Both the position numbers and the translations under genes were made by a program. From contig NZ_CP109583.1 of NCBI RefSeq assembly GCF_036250755.1, positions 1,860,001 through 1,924,000 of the forward strand: a stretch of DNA of 64,000 nt, written 5' to 3'. Shown piece by piece: positions 63,918 through 64,000 of the stretch; positions within the stretch are counted from its first letter, which is position 1; every line of letters starts with the position of its first letter. The notes below the pieces were generated by a model. The model did not search any database, was not told the DNA's origin, and saw nothing but the letters and a program-made list of their open reading frames with translations. The DNA is from Streptomyces uncialis. GTDB lineage: Bacteria > Actinomycetota > Actinomycetes > Streptomycetales > Streptomycetaceae.

Positions 63918-64000
63918 TCAGTGGTCGGTCTTCGGTACGGGTACACGGAGGTCGCGTTCGATGCTGTCCAGCACTTCGATTCGAGCCTTCAGCTGCTCCT
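63918..64000 (-). CDS. C-terminal end of a leftward gene cut by the window edge
   Basis: Reads EQLKARIEVLDSIERDLRVP then VPKTDH and stop (TGA 63918-63920). The helical, charged character is typical of the end of a small regulator, but 26 residues are too few for a family call. Confidence 0.55.
   Translation of the reverse strand, partial: EQLKARIEVLDSIERDLRVPVPKTDH

Overview
The window is high-GC actinobacterial DNA and almost certainly comes from a Streptomyces chromosome. The signs are strong third-position GC bias, GTG starts, many ATGA/GTGA stop-start overlaps, a chaplin gene, a gluABCD-type glutamate ABC operon, and abundant XRE/TPR and LuxR-type regulators. No tRNA or rRNA gene was found.

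Layout. 1-20.6 kb looks like stable core chromosome: a frameshifted low-complexity protein running off the left edge, a divergent XRE regulator/methionine aminopeptidase pair, a gamma-glutamyltranspeptidase, a lipoprotein L,D-transpeptidase, a ClpC-like ATPase, the gluABCD operon, an SGNH hydrolase, exonuclease III, a metallo-hydrolase and a PcaD-PcaC-like fusion. 20.6-28.6 kb holds a mobile-element scar: a tyrosine integrase coupled to a wrecked HNH gene, an HPr-kinase-like protein, and a decayed lactate/malate-dehydrogenase-like gene joined directly to a truncated ABC-2 permease. The rest of that transporter operon follows (ATPase, small protein, SPFH protein, OB-fold protein). 29-35.7 kb carries a membrane-anchored molybdopterin oxidoreductase with a membrane partner. 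Next to them is a leftward run of a methyltransferase, a GT87-like membrane glycosyltransferase, a TIGR04282-type transferase, a GT2 transferase and an NAD-dependent epimerase. 36-41.5 kb holds a short chaplin and a three-gene rightward unit: a DUF4331 protein, a TPR protein and a His-rich NicO-type metal exporter.

41.5-46.4 kb is a decay zone with an XRE remnant, a VOC remnant, a sulfotransferase fragment spliced to a headless metallo-beta-lactamase/alkylsulfatase-like gene, and an ISAzo13-like insertion sequence with a partial inverted copy of its own end. 46.4-57 kb is an accessory island. It opens with a DUF2829 (Tad2-like) protein and is bracketed by two XRE/TPR regulators facing leftward. 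Inside is a rightward chain of overlapping small genes, in which proteins with two to four LuxR-type helix-turn-helix repeats alternate with members of an unnamed paralogous family. That family carries RLAVP and W/LG-P...GYHP signatures. I regard it as the best candidate for an undescribed system. 57-63.4 kb holds a TauD/clavaminate-synthase-like dioxygenase and a sugar-polymer block: a GT2 transferase, a nucleotide-sugar dehydrogenase, an unknown protein and a GT4 transferase.

Several genes carry one-base frameshifts or single stops (1-2235, 20.7-21.0, 24.5-25.3, 45.5, and 52.4-54.6 kb). From sequence alone I cannot separate real decay from assembly error. All assignments come from reading the sequence and remembered family features; no search was run.
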